Positions 54,177 through 63,955 of a stretch of 64,000 nucleotides of DNA are shown one piece after another (positions within the stretch are counted from its first letter, which is position 1; each line of letters begins with the position of its first letter). Below the pieces are notes generated by a model. That model was not told where the DNA came from. It worked only from the letters and a program-made list of their open reading frames with translations, and did no database searches. Made by a program: the position numbers and the translations under genes. This stretch comes from Sulfitobacter noctilucae. Its GTDB lineage: Bacteria; Pseudomonadota; Alphaproteobacteria; Rhodobacterales; Rhodobacteraceae. The DNA is taken from assembly GCF_000622365.1 (NCBI RefSeq), contig NZ_JASC01000014.1, forward strand, positions 186,001-250,000, in the 5' to 3' direction.

Positions 54177-55028
54177 TCAGCCGTTCTCAAGCGCACGCAA
54201 AGAGCGCACAGCGGCCTCAAAATGCTGCGGATGGGTGTCGATCGCCTCGCGCAGCAGACCTTTACCGGTTGTCACATCGCCTTTCTTGATTGCCGATAGG
54301 GCCATCGTGTGCAGCAGTTGTGCGCGTTCGGTCTGATCCATCGGGATCACTGGCAGCGTGTAGTCCCGCTGTGCGGCGCGGGCCAGAACGAGGTTGTTCT
54401 TTGCCGTGAACAGCCCGCTGTCCTGCCGGATCGCATCCGAGAATAGCTGCTCTGCCCCTTTGTAGTCGCCGCGCGTCAGTTTGGAATAACCCCAGTTGTT
54501 CATCACCGAACCGGGCGTCGTGGTCAGGCCAACGGCGGTTTGATAGAAACTATCGGACTTCTTCCATTCCTTGTTGCTGTCCGCAACAAGTGCCTCAAGC
54601 CGGTAGCGCTTGAAGGTTTCATGTGTGGGCGGCACCTTGTCGAGCACCTTTTCCGCCGACGCCCAATCACCGGAGCGGATCAGCGCATCAGCATATTCAA
54701 CGCTGTCATCCGAGGTCGCGCCGGACATTTCGGTGACCTTTTTCCATGCGTTCGCTCCGTCCGCTGCACGTTTCGCACGAATCAAAGAGGCCGCAAGACC
54801 GCGTTGGTGCGCGATGTTGTCAGGCTTTTCGGTGGTGACGCGCTGGAAATAAATCACAGCTTCATTCGGATCCGCAACGGTCAGCATAACATCGGACAGG
54901 TCGTTGCCATCCAATGCGTTCACGTCTTCAAAGGCGCGTTCTACTGTTTCGTTCGGGTCTTTTTCAGCGCAGCCTGCAACTACGCTTGCGCCTGCAATGC
55001 AGACGGCCAGAAGGATAGGGTGGCGCAT
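54177..55028 (-). CDS. tadD: TPR lipoprotein TadD-like
   Basis: The 283-residue protein has a lipobox VVAGC (Cys near 20), followed by TPR repeats such as NEAVIYFQRVTTEKPDNIAHQRGLAASLIRAKRAADGANAWKKVTEMSG. TadD is an outer-membrane-associated lipoprotein needed for secretin and pilus function. A second TPR lipoprotein gene precedes it on the same strand. Confidence 0.85.
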   Translation of the reverse strand: MRHPILLAVCIAGASVVAGCAEKDPNETVERAFEDVNALDGNDLSDVMLTVADPNEAVIYFQRVTTEKPDNIAHQRGLAASLIRAKRAADGANAWKKVTEMSGATSDDSVEYADALIRSGDWASAEKVLDKVPPTHETFKRYRLEALVADSNKEWKKSDSFYQTAVGLTTTPGSVMNNWGYSKLTRGDYKGAEQLFSDAIRQDSGLFTAKNNLVLARAAQRDYTLPVIPMDQTERAQLLHTMALSAIKKGDVTTGKGLLREAIDTHPQHFEAAVRSLRALENG

Positions 55029-55067
55029 TTTAGCGTCCTTTTTACTGCTCTGCCTCGATCTTTGCGA

Positions 55068-55646
55068 TCATAGTGGGTCGCTAATGAGGTAATCGCCCCC
55101 GCCGCGCCGCACCAATTTATAATTATCGTCGTCAACAATTAACGTATCAGAATTTTCCGATTTTGCGAGTGCTAAGCGCAGATTGTCCCGGATTGCGTCA
55201 CTTTCGCCATTGTCGAGGGCATAAGCGCGTTTAAAGACCTGTTCTGCCTCATGTGTTTTGCCCCGTTCCATCAAGACAACTCCGAGGTTGTTCCAGACCT
55301 CAGGCTCTGCGGCGTCTTCCTTGACCGCGCGCCGCAACAGGGTCTCGGCCTGTCCCAGACGCCCCAATCCCAGGTTGGCGCTGCCCAGACCCGACAGCAC
55401 ATCGACGTCGATCCCGCTGGCCAATGCAGCCCGGTTGAACGATTTAATGGCCAATTCGTATTGACCCGCCGCAATCAAACGGTGACCCACGTCAATCCCG
55501 TCTTCGGCTGTAGCGCGCTGGTCCACACCGGGGGCATAGACCTGGTCACCCGCCGCAGAAAAGCCGCCCGGTGAACAGGCGGCCAATCCAAATGTTGCTG
55601 TCAGAACCAGAGCGCCGGCGAGGCGACGTCTGTCATCGGATATCAT
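55068..55646 (-). CDS. second TPR lipoprotein of the Tad locus
   Basis: The 192-residue protein has a lipobox (GLAAC, Cys near 24) and TPR repeats (HRLIAAGQYELAIKSFNRAALASGIDVDVLSGLGSANLGLGRLGQAETLLRRA). It may be a TadD paralogue or divergent subunit. Its ATG overlaps the tadC stop by one base (TGATG), which supports one operon. Confidence 0.82.
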   Translation of the reverse strand: MISDDRRRLAGALVLTATFGLAACSPGGFSAAGDQVYAPGVDQRATAEDGIDVGHRLIAAGQYELAIKSFNRAALASGIDVDVLSGLGSANLGLGRLGQAETLLRRAVKEDAAEPEVWNNLGVVLMERGKTHEAEQVFKRAYALDNGESDAIRDNLRLALAKSENSDTLIVDDDNYKLVRRGGGDYLISDPL

Positions 55647-56632
55647 CAGTTGCCACCGGCTCCCATTTTGCCCAGCTCCGTGATGCCAAGAACCGAAGGT
55701 CCGACCAGAATGATCAGAAGCGGCGGCACCGTGAGCATCATAGTGGCAAGTGTCATCTTGGTTGGCAACTTGTTTGCGGCTTCTTCAGCGCGCATCACAC
55801 GTTTGTCCCGCATCTCGGCGGCGTAGACGCGCAGGGCATCTGAGATCGACGTACCGAAAGCTGCCGACTGGACCAGCACGGTCACGAAGGACGAAACATC
55901 CTGGACGCCGCAGCGTTCGCCCATGTCGTTCAGCACGGTAATTTTGTCCTTACCGGCCTTCATCTCATAGGCAACGACCTCAAACTCTTCGGACAAGGAG
56001 CGGTAGGAGGCCTTCAATTCGGACGCGACGCGCACAATGCACTGGTCGAGCGATTGGCCCGCTTCGACGCAAACCAGCATCATATCCAGCGCATCTGGGA
56101 AACCACGGGTGATCTCTTCCTTGCGGGCATCGACGCGCTTTGTGATCCAGTACTTCGGCAGGTAGTATCCGACGCCGCCGGGACCGATGGTATACATCAT
56201 CGTTTTCTGGGTGCTCAGACCTTCTCCGCCGCCCAGAAAATTGACATAGATCACGCCGCCCAAAAGCCCCAAAAGGCCAAGTGCCATCTGAGCGAAATAA
56301 AACATCCGCACCGCATCGCGGCTTTGATAACCCGCCTGGCGCAGCTCAAGCTGCTTTGCGGACAGTTCGTTGACGTCTTCCGGCTCCAGAAACTTGGCAA
56401 ATTTCTGTAGCTGCTGGTTGCCACTGGCCTGCCGCAATGTGGCTTTGCCATCGGCATCCACTTTGCGGGAAGAATTGCGCTTCAGCTTTTCCAGCGGATC
56501 CTCGGGCTGGCGCAGCATCATCACCACTGTCATCGCAACAAGGATCAGGCCAAGCACGCCGACGATGATGATCAAGCCCATCGGGCCAAGCAAGGCCGTA
56601 ATCTGGTCGTTGATGTTTGTCAGAAATTGCAT
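55646..56632 (-). CDS. tadC: Tad pilus inner-membrane protein TadC
   Basis: A 328-residue type II secretion F-domain protein with hydrophobic ends (LIIIVGVLGLILVAMTVVMML, and FYFAQMALGLLGLLGGVIYVNFL) and a central RGFPDALDMMLVCVEAGQSLDQCIVRVASEL. It forms the inner-membrane platform with TadB and TadA. It is followed by the TPR lipoproteins. Confidence 0.92.
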   Translation of the reverse strand: MQFLTNINDQITALLGPMGLIIIVGVLGLILVAMTVVMMLRQPEDPLEKLKRNSSRKVDADGKATLRQASGNQQLQKFAKFLEPEDVNELSAKQLELRQAGYQSRDAVRMFYFAQMALGLLGLLGGVIYVNFLGGGEGLSTQKTMMYTIGPGGVGYYLPKYWITKRVDARKEEITRGFPDALDMMLVCVEAGQSLDQCIVRVASELKASYRSLSEEFEVVAYEMKAGKDKITVLNDMGERCGVQDVSSFVTVLVQSAAFGTSISDALRVYAAEMRDKRVMRAEEAANKLPTKMTLATMMLTVPPLLIILVGPSVLGITELGKMGAGGN

Positions 56633-56641
56633 GTCCGACCC

Positions 56642-57604
56642 CTACACTTTGATGTCTGTGAGAACGCGCATGACATAAAGGTTCACCGCGAGGAAAATGC
56701 CGACCAGAAAGCAAGCCGGGATGAAATAGGCGTGCTCCATGACCTCGTCATAATAGTGCGGATCATTCACGTTGATGACGATGAGTGCCAGAATGGGGAA
56801 GGCCGACAGAAACTTGCCGGACCACTGTGCTTCGGCGGTGATCGCCTTGACCCGGCGGAACAGCCGGAAACGTGCGCGGATCACCTTGGCCAGGCCGGCG
56901 AGAATTTCTGCGAGGTTACCACCGGATTGCTGCTGGATCGTAACGGCAACTGCTAGAAAACGGAGATCCTGGATGTTGAGCCTTTCGGCCATATCCTTGA
57001 GCGCTTCGCCCACGTCACGACCGTAGGCTGCCTCATCCGCAATCACACCAAATTCGGAAGCCAGCGGATCCTGCACTTCCTTGGATACGATTGTAATGGC
57101 GTTGGAGAAAGGATGGCCCACCCGCAAGGACCGCACCATCAGCTCGACCGCGTCGGGCAACTGCTCCTCAATCATTCCAATGCGCTTGCTGGCCTTGCTG
57201 GACACCCAGAAGAACACGGCACCGACACCGATCAACACTGAAATCACGCCGCGTATGGCGACGTCTGTTTCGGTGCCGATTGTCAGCCCCAAAAAGGCAA
57301 CCACGGCAAGCCCACCCATAAGCATAATCAACTGCTGAGGGGTAAAGGCAATCGCGGCTTTTTGTGCCCGTTCCGACAAAAGCGAGTAAAGCGGAATGGA
57401 TTTGCTGTCCATGTGCTGGCGCATTTCCTTGCGCAGCTTGTCCAGCACCTCTTCGCGCCGCGAGCCTTTTTCCAGTAGCTCGAGCCGGCGGTTCACACGG
57501 CTGTTGAGGCTGATGGACTTGCCAAAAACCACAAGATACAGACCCTCGACCAGCACAAGAACGCCGACGAAAATCAGACCGTAAATGATGAGTTCAGTAG
57601 ACAT
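56642..57604 (-). CDS. tadB: Tad pilus inner-membrane protein TadB
   Basis: A 320-residue type II secretion F-domain protein: an N-terminal helix (IYGLIFVGVLVLVEGLYLVVF), EEQLPDAVELMVRSLRVGHPFSNAI, and VTIQQQSGGNLAEILAGLAKVIRAR typical of TadB. Two helices near the C-terminus complete it. It sits between tadA and tadC, 9-11 bp from each. Confidence 0.92.
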   Translation of the reverse strand: MSTELIIYGLIFVGVLVLVEGLYLVVFGKSISLNSRVNRRLELLEKGSRREEVLDKLRKEMRQHMDSKSIPLYSLLSERAQKAAIAFTPQQLIMLMGGLAVVAFLGLTIGTETDVAIRGVISVLIGVGAVFFWVSSKASKRIGMIEEQLPDAVELMVRSLRVGHPFSNAITIVSKEVQDPLASEFGVIADEAAYGRDVGEALKDMAERLNIQDLRFLAVAVTIQQQSGGNLAEILAGLAKVIRARFRLFRRVKAITAEAQWSGKFLSAFPILALIVINVNDPHYYDEVMEHAYFIPACFLVGIFLAVNLYVMRVLTDIKV

Positions 57605-57615
57605 TGAAATCGTCC

Positions 57616-59049
57616 TTATTGCGCCGCGATGGGTTCGTAGATCGATGACGGCAGATCATAACCCCACATACGGAAGCGTTCTGCATAGTGGCTGCGGACG
57701 CCGGTCGCCGTGAAATGACCAATGATCTTGTTGTCTGGCGTCAGGCCAACACGCTGGTAGCGAAAGATTTCCTGCATGGAGATGACGTCACCTTCCATGC
57801 CGGTGATCTCGGTGATCGAGGTCATGCGGCGCGAGCCGTCCTGCAGACGCGAGGCCTGCACGATCAGGTTCACAGCGCTTGAAATCTGCGAGCGGACCGC
57901 TTTGAGCGGCATCTCGATCCCGGCCATGGCGATCATGTTTTCCAGTCGCGACACACCATCGCGGGCGGAGTTCGCGTGGATCGTGGTCATGGACCCGTCG
58001 TGACCGGTGTTCATGGCTTGCAGCATGTCGATAACTTCTTCGCCACGGGTTTCACCCACGATGATCCGGTCAGGGCGCATCCGCAGAGCGTTCTTCAAGC
58101 AGTCGCGCGGGGAAACTTCGCCTTTGCCTTCGACGTTCGCGGGGCGGCTTTCCATCCGGCCCACATGGGTCTGCTGCAGCTGGAGTTCCGCAGTATCCTC
58201 GATGGTCAGAATGCGTTCGGCGTTATCAATGAAGGACGATAGGGCGTTAAGCGTTGTCGTTTTACCCGAACCTGTACCGCCCGATACGATCACATTCAAA
58301 CGCGTGGCAACGGCGGCCTGAAGGTATGCGGCCATTTCCTCGGTAAAGGCACCGAAGTTCACCAGATCGTCGATCCCGAGCTTGTCCTTTTTGAATTTCC
58401 GAATGGAAACAAGGCTACCGTCCACAGCAACGGGTGGCACCATCGCGTTGAAACGCGAGCCATCCTGCAAGCGGGCGTCAACGTAAGGGTTGGATTCGTC
58501 AACACGACGTCCCACCGCCGACACGATCTTGTCGATGATGCGCAGCAGGTGCCGTTCGTCCTTGAACGTAATATCTGTCAGTTCCAGCTTGCCGTCGCGT
58601 TCGACAAAGATCTGCTGCGGGCCATTGACCAGAATATCGTTGACCGTCTCGTCCTTGAGCAATGTCTCAAGCGGGCCAAGGCCTGTCACCTCGTCATAAA
58701 GCTCGGAATTCAGGACCATCCGGTCTTCGCGGTTCAGAACAATCGCTTTTTCCGAGAGAATTTCTGCGGAGATATCGTTGATTTCCTGACGCAGGTCTGA
58801 CTCTGTCGCATGTTCAAGGGCCGCAAGGTTCAAGTTGTCGAGCAATGCGCGGTGCAGCTCAAGCTTGATGTCCGACATCCGCTGCTTGCGCTTGATCTCT
58901 TTATCAATCGGGGCCGCCGCTGCGGGGGCGAGCGCTTTGCGCATTGACGGGCTGGGTTTCTTTTCCTCGAAGGAAGTGACGTTGTCGATTACCTCGACCG
59001 CTGGTTTTGCAGGGGCTGCGGCGGATGGCTTTTTATACTTCGAAAACAT
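57616..59049 (-). CDS. tadA: Tad pilus assembly ATPase TadA/CpaF
   Basis: A 477-residue secretion ATPase: variable acidic/basic N-terminus, TadA core with [13 protein letters not shown]-like segment, Walker [18 protein letters not shown] near 260, the Asp box GHFTATG, and the His box region [28 protein letters not shown]. It hydrolyses ATP to polymerise and retract Flp pilin. It is in series with cpaE upstream and tadB downstream. Confidence 0.95.
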   Translation of the reverse strand: MFSKYKKPSAAAPAKPAVEVIDNVTSFEEKKPSPSMRKALAPAAAAPIDKEIKRKQRMSDIKLELHRALLDNLNLAALEHATESDLRQEINDISAEILSEKAIVLNREDRMVLNSELYDEVTGLGPLETLLKDETVNDILVNGPQQIFVERDGKLELTDITFKDERHLLRIIDKIVSAVGRRVDESNPYVDARLQDGSRFNAMVPPVAVDGSLVSIRKFKKDKLGIDDLVNFGAFTEEMAAYLQAAVATRLNVIVSGGTGSGKTTTLNALSSFIDNAERILTIEDTAELQLQQTHVGRMESRPANVEGKGEVSPRDCLKNALRMRPDRIIVGETRGEEVIDMLQAMNTGHDGSMTTIHANSARDGVSRLENMIAMAGIEMPLKAVRSQISSAVNLIVQASRLQDGSRRMTSITEITGMEGDVISMQEIFRYQRVGLTPDNKIIGHFTATGVRSHYAERFRMWGYDLPSSIYEPIAAQ

Positions 59050-59070
59050 ATGCGTCTCTTTCAGTCAGGC

Positions 59071-60306
59071 TCAGGCCGCTTCGGCTTGATCGCCTTTAAG
59101 GTCATGGATCGACATGGCAAGTTTCATCAGTTCCTTGCGCAACGGGCTTTTGGGTGCGGAATTGGCCAGCGGCAGACCGTGATCATTGGCCTGGGTGATC
59201 GGCTTGCCGCCATCGGGCAATTGCAGGTCGATAGAAATCGACAGCGATTCAGCCATCCGCTTGACGCGGCTCTTGGCGCTCAGATCGGTAAACTTCGGCG
59301 CGCGGTTCAGGACATAACGCAGTTTCTCCACGGGCAGTTCTTCGGACTGCAGAGCACGCTTGAACCGGAGCGTGTTCTGCGCGGACCGCATGTCGAGCTC
59401 AAGCATGGCAAAATAGATATGCGCTTTGTTCAACACCGCCTCGGACCACTGCACAAGGGTCGAAGGCATGTCGACGATGACATAGTCGAACTGGTTGCGT
59501 GCCATATCCAGAATGCGGTTCACATCCTCGGATGTGATCAGATCTAGCGGTAGCATATCGGCAGGGGCTGTCAGAACCTGCAAATGTTCGTCAAAGGTCA
59601 GCAGAGCTTGACCAAAGATTTCCTCGTCCATGTTCTCGGTCTCGGAAAGCATTTCATAGACCACTTCACGGCGGGGCAGGTCCAGAAAGGTCGCCACAGA
59701 CCCGTATTGCAGGTCAAGATCCAACAGGCAGACCGACGGTGCTTCTGTTTTGCCGACATTGGCCAGCTCCCATGCAAGGTTGACCGCCATTGTGGTCGAG
59801 CCGGTGCCGCCAGCCAGACCATGTACCACGATCAATGCGCCATCCTTTTGCGCACCCGCCTTGAGTTGCGGGGCCGAAGGTTCGGCCGCGGGCGCTTCGT
59901 CTTGTTTGCGCACGCGGGTAATTGCCTGCGCCAGTTCGTTTTCGGGAAGCGGGTAGGGGACAAATTCGTCGGCACCCTTGCGCAGTAAAGAATGGAGTGC
60001 TGCTGGTGTGACGTCTTCGGCGATCAGGATCACCTTGATATGGCGTGCCTTGGCCTGGGTGATGATCTCTGCCATCAGCACCAGATTTTCCTCGTCGGTT
60101 TCGTCCATCGCAAGTGCGATGAACTCCATCGCCTCGGCCTCTGGTTGCCCAAAGAAAGCCAGCGCCTCGGCAAAACCCAGATCGCCCCAGCTTTCTCCCA
60201 GCACATCTTCCATGTCCTCGATCAACAGATCGAAGTTCTGGACATCACGGCTGACGGTGCAGGCCACAATGGGCGCTGCTTGGGGTTGTGGCATACTGCT
60301 GCTCAT
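59071..60306 (-). CDS. cpaE: Tad pilus localisation ATPase TadZ/CpaE
   Basis: The 411-residue protein combines an N-terminal receiver-like domain (about 1-130) with a MinD/ParA-type ATPase. The deviant Walker A is VHGLAGGTGSTTMAVNLAWEL. CLLDLDLQYGSVATFLDLPRREVVYEML and DYVIVDMPSTL follow. TadZ/CpaE positions the pilus machine at the pole. It precedes tadA by 21 bp. Confidence 0.92.
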   Translation of the reverse strand: MSSSMPQPQAAPIVACTVSRDVQNFDLLIEDMEDVLGESWGDLGFAEALAFFGQPEAEAMEFIALAMDETDEENLVLMAEIITQAKARHIKVILIAEDVTPAALHSLLRKGADEFVPYPLPENELAQAITRVRKQDEAPAAEPSAPQLKAGAQKDGALIVVHGLAGGTGSTTMAVNLAWELANVGKTEAPSVCLLDLDLQYGSVATFLDLPRREVVYEMLSETENMDEEIFGQALLTFDEHLQVLTAPADMLPLDLITSEDVNRILDMARNQFDYVIVDMPSTLVQWSEAVLNKAHIYFAMLELDMRSAQNTLRFKRALQSEELPVEKLRYVLNRAPKFTDLSAKSRVKRMAESLSISIDLQLPDGGKPITQANDHGLPLANSAPKSPLRKELMKLAMSIHDLKGDQAEAA

Positions 60307-60582
60307 GGCGTTATCCTTTGCTCACGATGGGCTTGGCAAAGGTGCATGCTGCATCTGATGTGCAGATTTCCACCCTTTGCGGTCGCCCGTGCCTGGCATT
60401 TTGCTCAGACACAATTGTCCTATAGGGCGTGATATCGCAGCCAACTGGGGCGAGATTGGGGCCAAAAGGTTTCGATTGTAGGGTATGTTGAAACGATCAG
60501 CCCGTAAGCGGGCGATTGATCAGGCACTTAAAGTCAGCGCCTGACCCATAGGATCGTTTGAAAGAGAGCGGTCAACTGCCGC
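60307..60582. other. 276-bp gap between the OmpA-like and cpaE genes of the Tad locus
   Basis: No gene is evident. On the minus strand it separates the OmpA-like gene from cpaE. It contains an inverted repeat AAACGATC (60491-60498) and GATCGTTT (60552-60559), and a smaller GATCA...TGATC stem around GCCCG/CGGGC at 60494-60520. A promoter for cpaE-tadA may be here. Confidence 0.45.
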
Positions 60583-61257
60583 TTACTGGACTTCGCCCAG
60601 CTGCGATTCCGACAGGGCCGTCGGTGCCGTGGCACTGGCAACATAGTCGCGATAGATGATCTGCGCGTATTTGCCGTCCATCACCGTTGGATGACGGTCC
60701 ACAAATCCGTTCACCTCGGTCACAGTGCGCCGGTTGCGGCGTTCCTGGCCTTGGGTGACGATCAATGGTTGTGTTTCACCATAGGAGACTACGGCTTCAA
60801 GCCTGCTGCGGCTGATTCCCATGGATGTCAGGTAACGCACCACAGCATTTGCGCGGCGCTTGCCCAAAGCACGGTTGTAGGCAGTCGATCCGACAGCGTC
60901 GGTGTGGCCATAAACACGGAAGCGGACTTCGGGAAACTGCGAGATCCATCCGGCCTGCTGGCGCAGCACGGCCTGTGCGGTGCCATCCAACTGAGCGGAA
61001 TTAAACGCAAAAGTCACCGTCGAATTCACTTCAGAAGCAAATCTGTTCGCAAGATCAAAGGTATACTGGCGTTGTCCTGTCATCACGAGCACATTGTTCT
61101 GCGTCGCATTACCGAAATAACCGGTGTCGGTCAGAACGCCCGCTTCGCGGTAAAACTGCGTGTAGACGGGATCGGAACCGGGCGCACAGCCCAGCAAGGT
61201 CGCCACTCCGGCAGCGATACCCGTGATTTTCAGTTTTCTGCGCATTTGGGTTTTCAT
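60583..61257 (-). CDS. OmpA-family lipoprotein of the Tad locus
   Basis: The 224-residue protein from ATG 61257 has a lipobox (TLLGC, Cys near 24) and an OmpA-like peptidoglycan-binding domain: VTFAFNSAQLDGTAQAVLRQQAGWI, YGHTDAVGSTAYNRALGKRRANAVVRYL, VVSYGETQPLI. It probably anchors the secretin to the cell wall. The longer frame to 61458 is outside the reading start given its overlap with cpaC's stop. Confidence 0.88.
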   Translation of the reverse strand: MKTQMRRKLKITGIAAGVATLLGCAPGSDPVYTQFYREAGVLTDTGYFGNATQNNVLVMTGQRQYTFDLANRFASEVNSTVTFAFNSAQLDGTAQAVLRQQAGWISQFPEVRFRVYGHTDAVGSTAYNRALGKRRANAVVRYLTSMGISRSRLEAVVSYGETQPLIVTQGQERRNRRTVTEVNGFVDRHPTVMDGKYAQIIYRDYVASATAPTALSESQLGEVQ

Positions 61258-61261
61258 CGGT

Positions 61262-62698
61262 TTAGTCCAGTACATACCCATATGACCCGCCAAAGTCTTG
61301 CTTGGCAACCTCTCCTGCACCACCTTGCTGTGGGGTACGTGTCCCCTCGGATGTGCGGCCAAAGAGAAAAAGGTCTTTTTCGGTTGGCGGTTTGATGCGG
61401 TCAGTGGGCAGGGCCAAAGCCTCGCCCCGCGATGGTGTGACCAGATGTGCGGTAACAATGATCACCAATTCGGTCTGGCTGCGCTGGTAATCTGCCGAAC
61501 GGAAAAGGGCACCCAAGACCGGCACATCGCCGATCCACGGCAGCTGGCTGGAGTTGTCGGTGAAATCATCGGTCAGCAGACCGGCAATGGCAAAGCTTTC
61601 GCCGTCGCGCATTTCAACAGTCGAAGAGGTCTCGCGGCGGGTAAAGGCCGAAATCTCGATCCCGTTGCCCAATGAGATGGAATTGGTCGGGTCGATGGCC
61701 GAAACCGAGGCTTTCAGCTCGAGATTGATCAGATCCTTGTCCACTACGCGGGGGATAAAGTTCAGCTCCACGCCGAAAGGTTTGAACTGCACCGAAATAT
61801 TGCCGTTGTCCTGTGACACGGGCACCGGATATTCGCCGCCTGCTAGAAAACGGGCTTCCTGCCCCGAGAGGGCCACCAAGTTCGGCTCCGCCAGAAAACG
61901 GACAACGCCTTTTTGCTCAAGCGCTTCCAAGAGAAGGCCGACCTGCGTCGATCCGGCGTTGAAGCCAAAGAGTACTGCACCGGCGTTTTGGTTGCTTGGA
62001 GGAATGTTTCCGCCCAGCGACGTCGCCACACCGCCTGAATTGTTCGTAACACCCGTACCTGCATTCAATCCGGTGCCGCCGATGGCACCGTTCAACGACA
62101 GGGAAGAGCTGAGAGATTTGGACACGTTGCGCTGCATTTCGGCAAAACGAACCTTCATCATCACTTGCTGGATGCCGCCCACGCTCATCAGATTAGAGAC
62201 GCGTTCAGGCGCATAGCGTTCGGCCAGATCAAGGGCCCGCTGCAAGCGCTGCACCGACGATACTACACCGGATAGGACGATCCCGTCATTGGCAGTCCGC
62301 ACTTCGATCTTTTCACCCGGCAGGATCTGGCGCAGGCGCTCCTTGAATTCGGAAACATCCGCCGCGACCCGCACGTCAACGTTGGTGATCAACTGACCGC
62401 TGGCGTCAAGAAGGGTGAGTGTCGTCAGACCGGGCGATTTGCCCAGCACATAGATGGTGCGATCTGACAGCGATGAAATATCTGCGATACCCGGGTTGGC
62501 GATGCTCAGCTCCGCGAAGGGAATGTCGCTTTCAACCACAACGGCCCGGTTCATCGGGACGTTCAGGGTTGCGTTCGTGCCCTTCTTGACCACCCGCAGT
62601 GTATCCGCCTGAGCCATGCTCGGGAAGGACGCCACCATTGGCATGGCCGTCAGGGACAACCCGAGAAGGGCTGCTTTGAGAAATCTATCAATTTTCAT
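61262..62698 (-). CDS. cpaC: Tad pilus secretin CpaC/RcpA
   Basis: The 478-residue outer-membrane secretin has a signal peptide (FLKAALLGLSLTAMPMVASFPSMAQA), an N-terminal BON/CpaC N-domain (VVKKGTNATLNVPMNRAVVVESDIPFAELS), a KEIEVRTANDGIVLSG-like domain, and the C-terminal secretin repeat (VRFLAEPNLVALSGQEARFLAGGEYPVPV, FIPRVVDKDLINLEL). It forms the pore for Flp pili. ATG 62698 is preferred over the upstream in-frame ATG at 62719. Confidence 0.93.
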   Translation of the reverse strand: MKIDRFLKAALLGLSLTAMPMVASFPSMAQADTLRVVKKGTNATLNVPMNRAVVVESDIPFAELSIANPGIADISSLSDRTIYVLGKSPGLTTLTLLDASGQLITNVDVRVAADVSEFKERLRQILPGEKIEVRTANDGIVLSGVVSSVQRLQRALDLAERYAPERVSNLMSVGGIQQVMMKVRFAEMQRNVSKSLSSSLSLNGAIGGTGLNAGTGVTNNSGGVATSLGGNIPPSNQNAGAVLFGFNAGSTQVGLLLEALEQKGVVRFLAEPNLVALSGQEARFLAGGEYPVPVSQDNGNISVQFKPFGVELNFIPRVVDKDLINLELKASVSAIDPTNSISLGNGIEISAFTRRETSSTVEMRDGESFAIAGLLTDDFTDNSSQLPWIGDVPVLGALFRSADYQRSQTELVIIVTAHLVTPSRGEALALPTDRIKPPTEKDLFLFGRTSEGTRTPQQGGAGEVAKQDFGGSYGYVLD

Positions 62699-62839
62699 GT
62701 GACCTGCCTTTTTGATCACGCCTCAGAGATGGGTCTTAGCGCCCGTCGTTTGGATCACTCTGCGTCAGTTTCAATTTTATTGCAAGAATCAACGTGTTCG
62801 CTGCAACAGCTTATGTGGGTTAATGGCAACATAGCCTTG

Positions 62840-62874
62840 AAAACAAAAACGACGCCGCAGGGATGCGACGTCGT
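62840..62874 (-). terminator. intrinsic terminator between cpaB and cpaC
   Basis: On the minus strand an 11-bp stem ACGACGTCGCA/TGCGGCGTCGT (one G-T pair, 4-base loop) is followed by TTTTGTTT. It lies 33 bases after the cpaB stop and 142 bases before the cpaC start. It has the full form of a rho-independent terminator, so cpaC and the genes after it need readthrough or their own promoter. Confidence 0.85.
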
Positions 62875-62906
62875 AAATCTTGGGAATTGATCAAGAATTT
62901 CACACT

Positions 62907-63767
62907 TTAGTTGGTGCAGGGGATGGGCAGTTCGACAACCTCGGCGCCGCGGCGGGTCCGGATGGTACAGACCTTTTCCTGTGCCACTTCGGCTTTCACC
63001 TCCTGGCTGGCGATGCCCAGCAGGGCCCGCTGATCAACTTCAATGGCAGATGCAACCGTGTCATCTTCGGCACCGACCAATGACAGGGACAGGTTCCCGG
63101 TGCTTTGTGCTTGGGCCAGACCAGCGACCTGTTGGGGGCTGACTGATACAGTGACAGTCCGCGCGATTGTCGCCTCGTTCAGGTCACCGCCTGCGCTTTG
63201 GTCAATCGCGATCAGTTTGACACCGGCTTCGATCAACTTTGTCACGTCACCGTTGTTGTCATTGTCACGGTTCACATTCACACGGCCGGTCCAGTAGACG
63301 TCGACCTTGTCACCGGGGCGCAGGAAGCCGGATACGCCGCTGGAGACGTCAACCTTGATCGTAAAGGCACGCTGTCCTCGTTCCAGTCGGGAGGTCAGGC
63401 CGGTATCTTCACCGGGTTCCGTCACCTTCAACGCCATGATGGCTTCGTCTTTTTCGATAGCACGCAATACCACGCGTAGCTCATCTGTATTCTCGGGGAA
63501 CAATTCTTCGATGGTCGCGAATGTACCCTCGGGGATCGCATCTTCGGGCCAGTTCACGGCCCTTACGTCCTCTTTGGTCAATTTCTGCCCGTATTTGAGG
63601 GGACCTTCAGCTACGAAAACAGGTTTCGTCGCAACGACCTGCGCAAGGGCTGCCTGCGCACGTGCGTTCGCAGCCTGATACTGCGCGATCCGATCCTTGG
63701 CCAGATATACTGCCCCGCCGGCAAGCGCGATGCCTACCAAAAGGACGAGTCCAAATATCATCCGCAT
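62907..63767 (-). CDS. cpaB: Flp pilus assembly protein CpaB/RcpC
   Basis: The 286-residue protein has an N-terminal membrane helix (FGLVLLVGIALAGGAVYLA) and a SAF domain beginning KPVFVAEGPLKYGQKLTKEDVRAVNWPEDAIPEG. A second domain includes KVDVYWTGRVNVNRDNDNNGDVTKLIEAGVKLIAIDQ. It binds carbohydrate or peptidoglycan near the secretin. It follows the flp pilin gene and precedes a strong terminator. Confidence 0.9.
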   Translation of the reverse strand: MRMIFGLVLLVGIALAGGAVYLAKDRIAQYQAANARAQAALAQVVATKPVFVAEGPLKYGQKLTKEDVRAVNWPEDAIPEGTFATIEELFPENTDELRVVLRAIEKDEAIMALKVTEPGEDTGLTSRLERGQRAFTIKVDVSSGVSGFLRPGDKVDVYWTGRVNVNRDNDNNGDVTKLIEAGVKLIAIDQSAGGDLNEATIARTVTVSVSPQQVAGLAQAQSTGNLSLSLVGAEDDTVASAIEVDQRALLGIASQEVKAEVAQEKVCTIRTRRGAEVVELPIPCTN

Positions 63768-63919
63768 GTCATATTCCTCTTGCTTCTCGTTGCTCCGGGA
63801 ATGGTCCCGGCGCCTCTGTGCGTCTCGACATTTACCTGTCGATTATGGCTATTCTTAGCCGCGATGGTGGAAAGGCTGCGGCAGCCCTGTGTGCTGATCC
63901 ACGAGGATACAACACAAAG

Positions 63920-63939
63920 AGCCGGCCCGAGGGCCGGCT
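63920..63939 (-). terminator. stem-loop between flp and cpaB
   Basis: AGCCGGCCC and GGGCCGGCT form a 9-bp stem with a two-base loop (tip pairs likely open), 17 bases after the flp stop on the minus strand. The following minus-strand sequence is only CTTTGTGTTG, a poor T-run, so it may be a partial terminator or mRNA stabiliser setting a high pilin level relative to downstream genes. Confidence 0.6.
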
Positions 63940-63955
63940 TCTTTGGCGACTTGTC

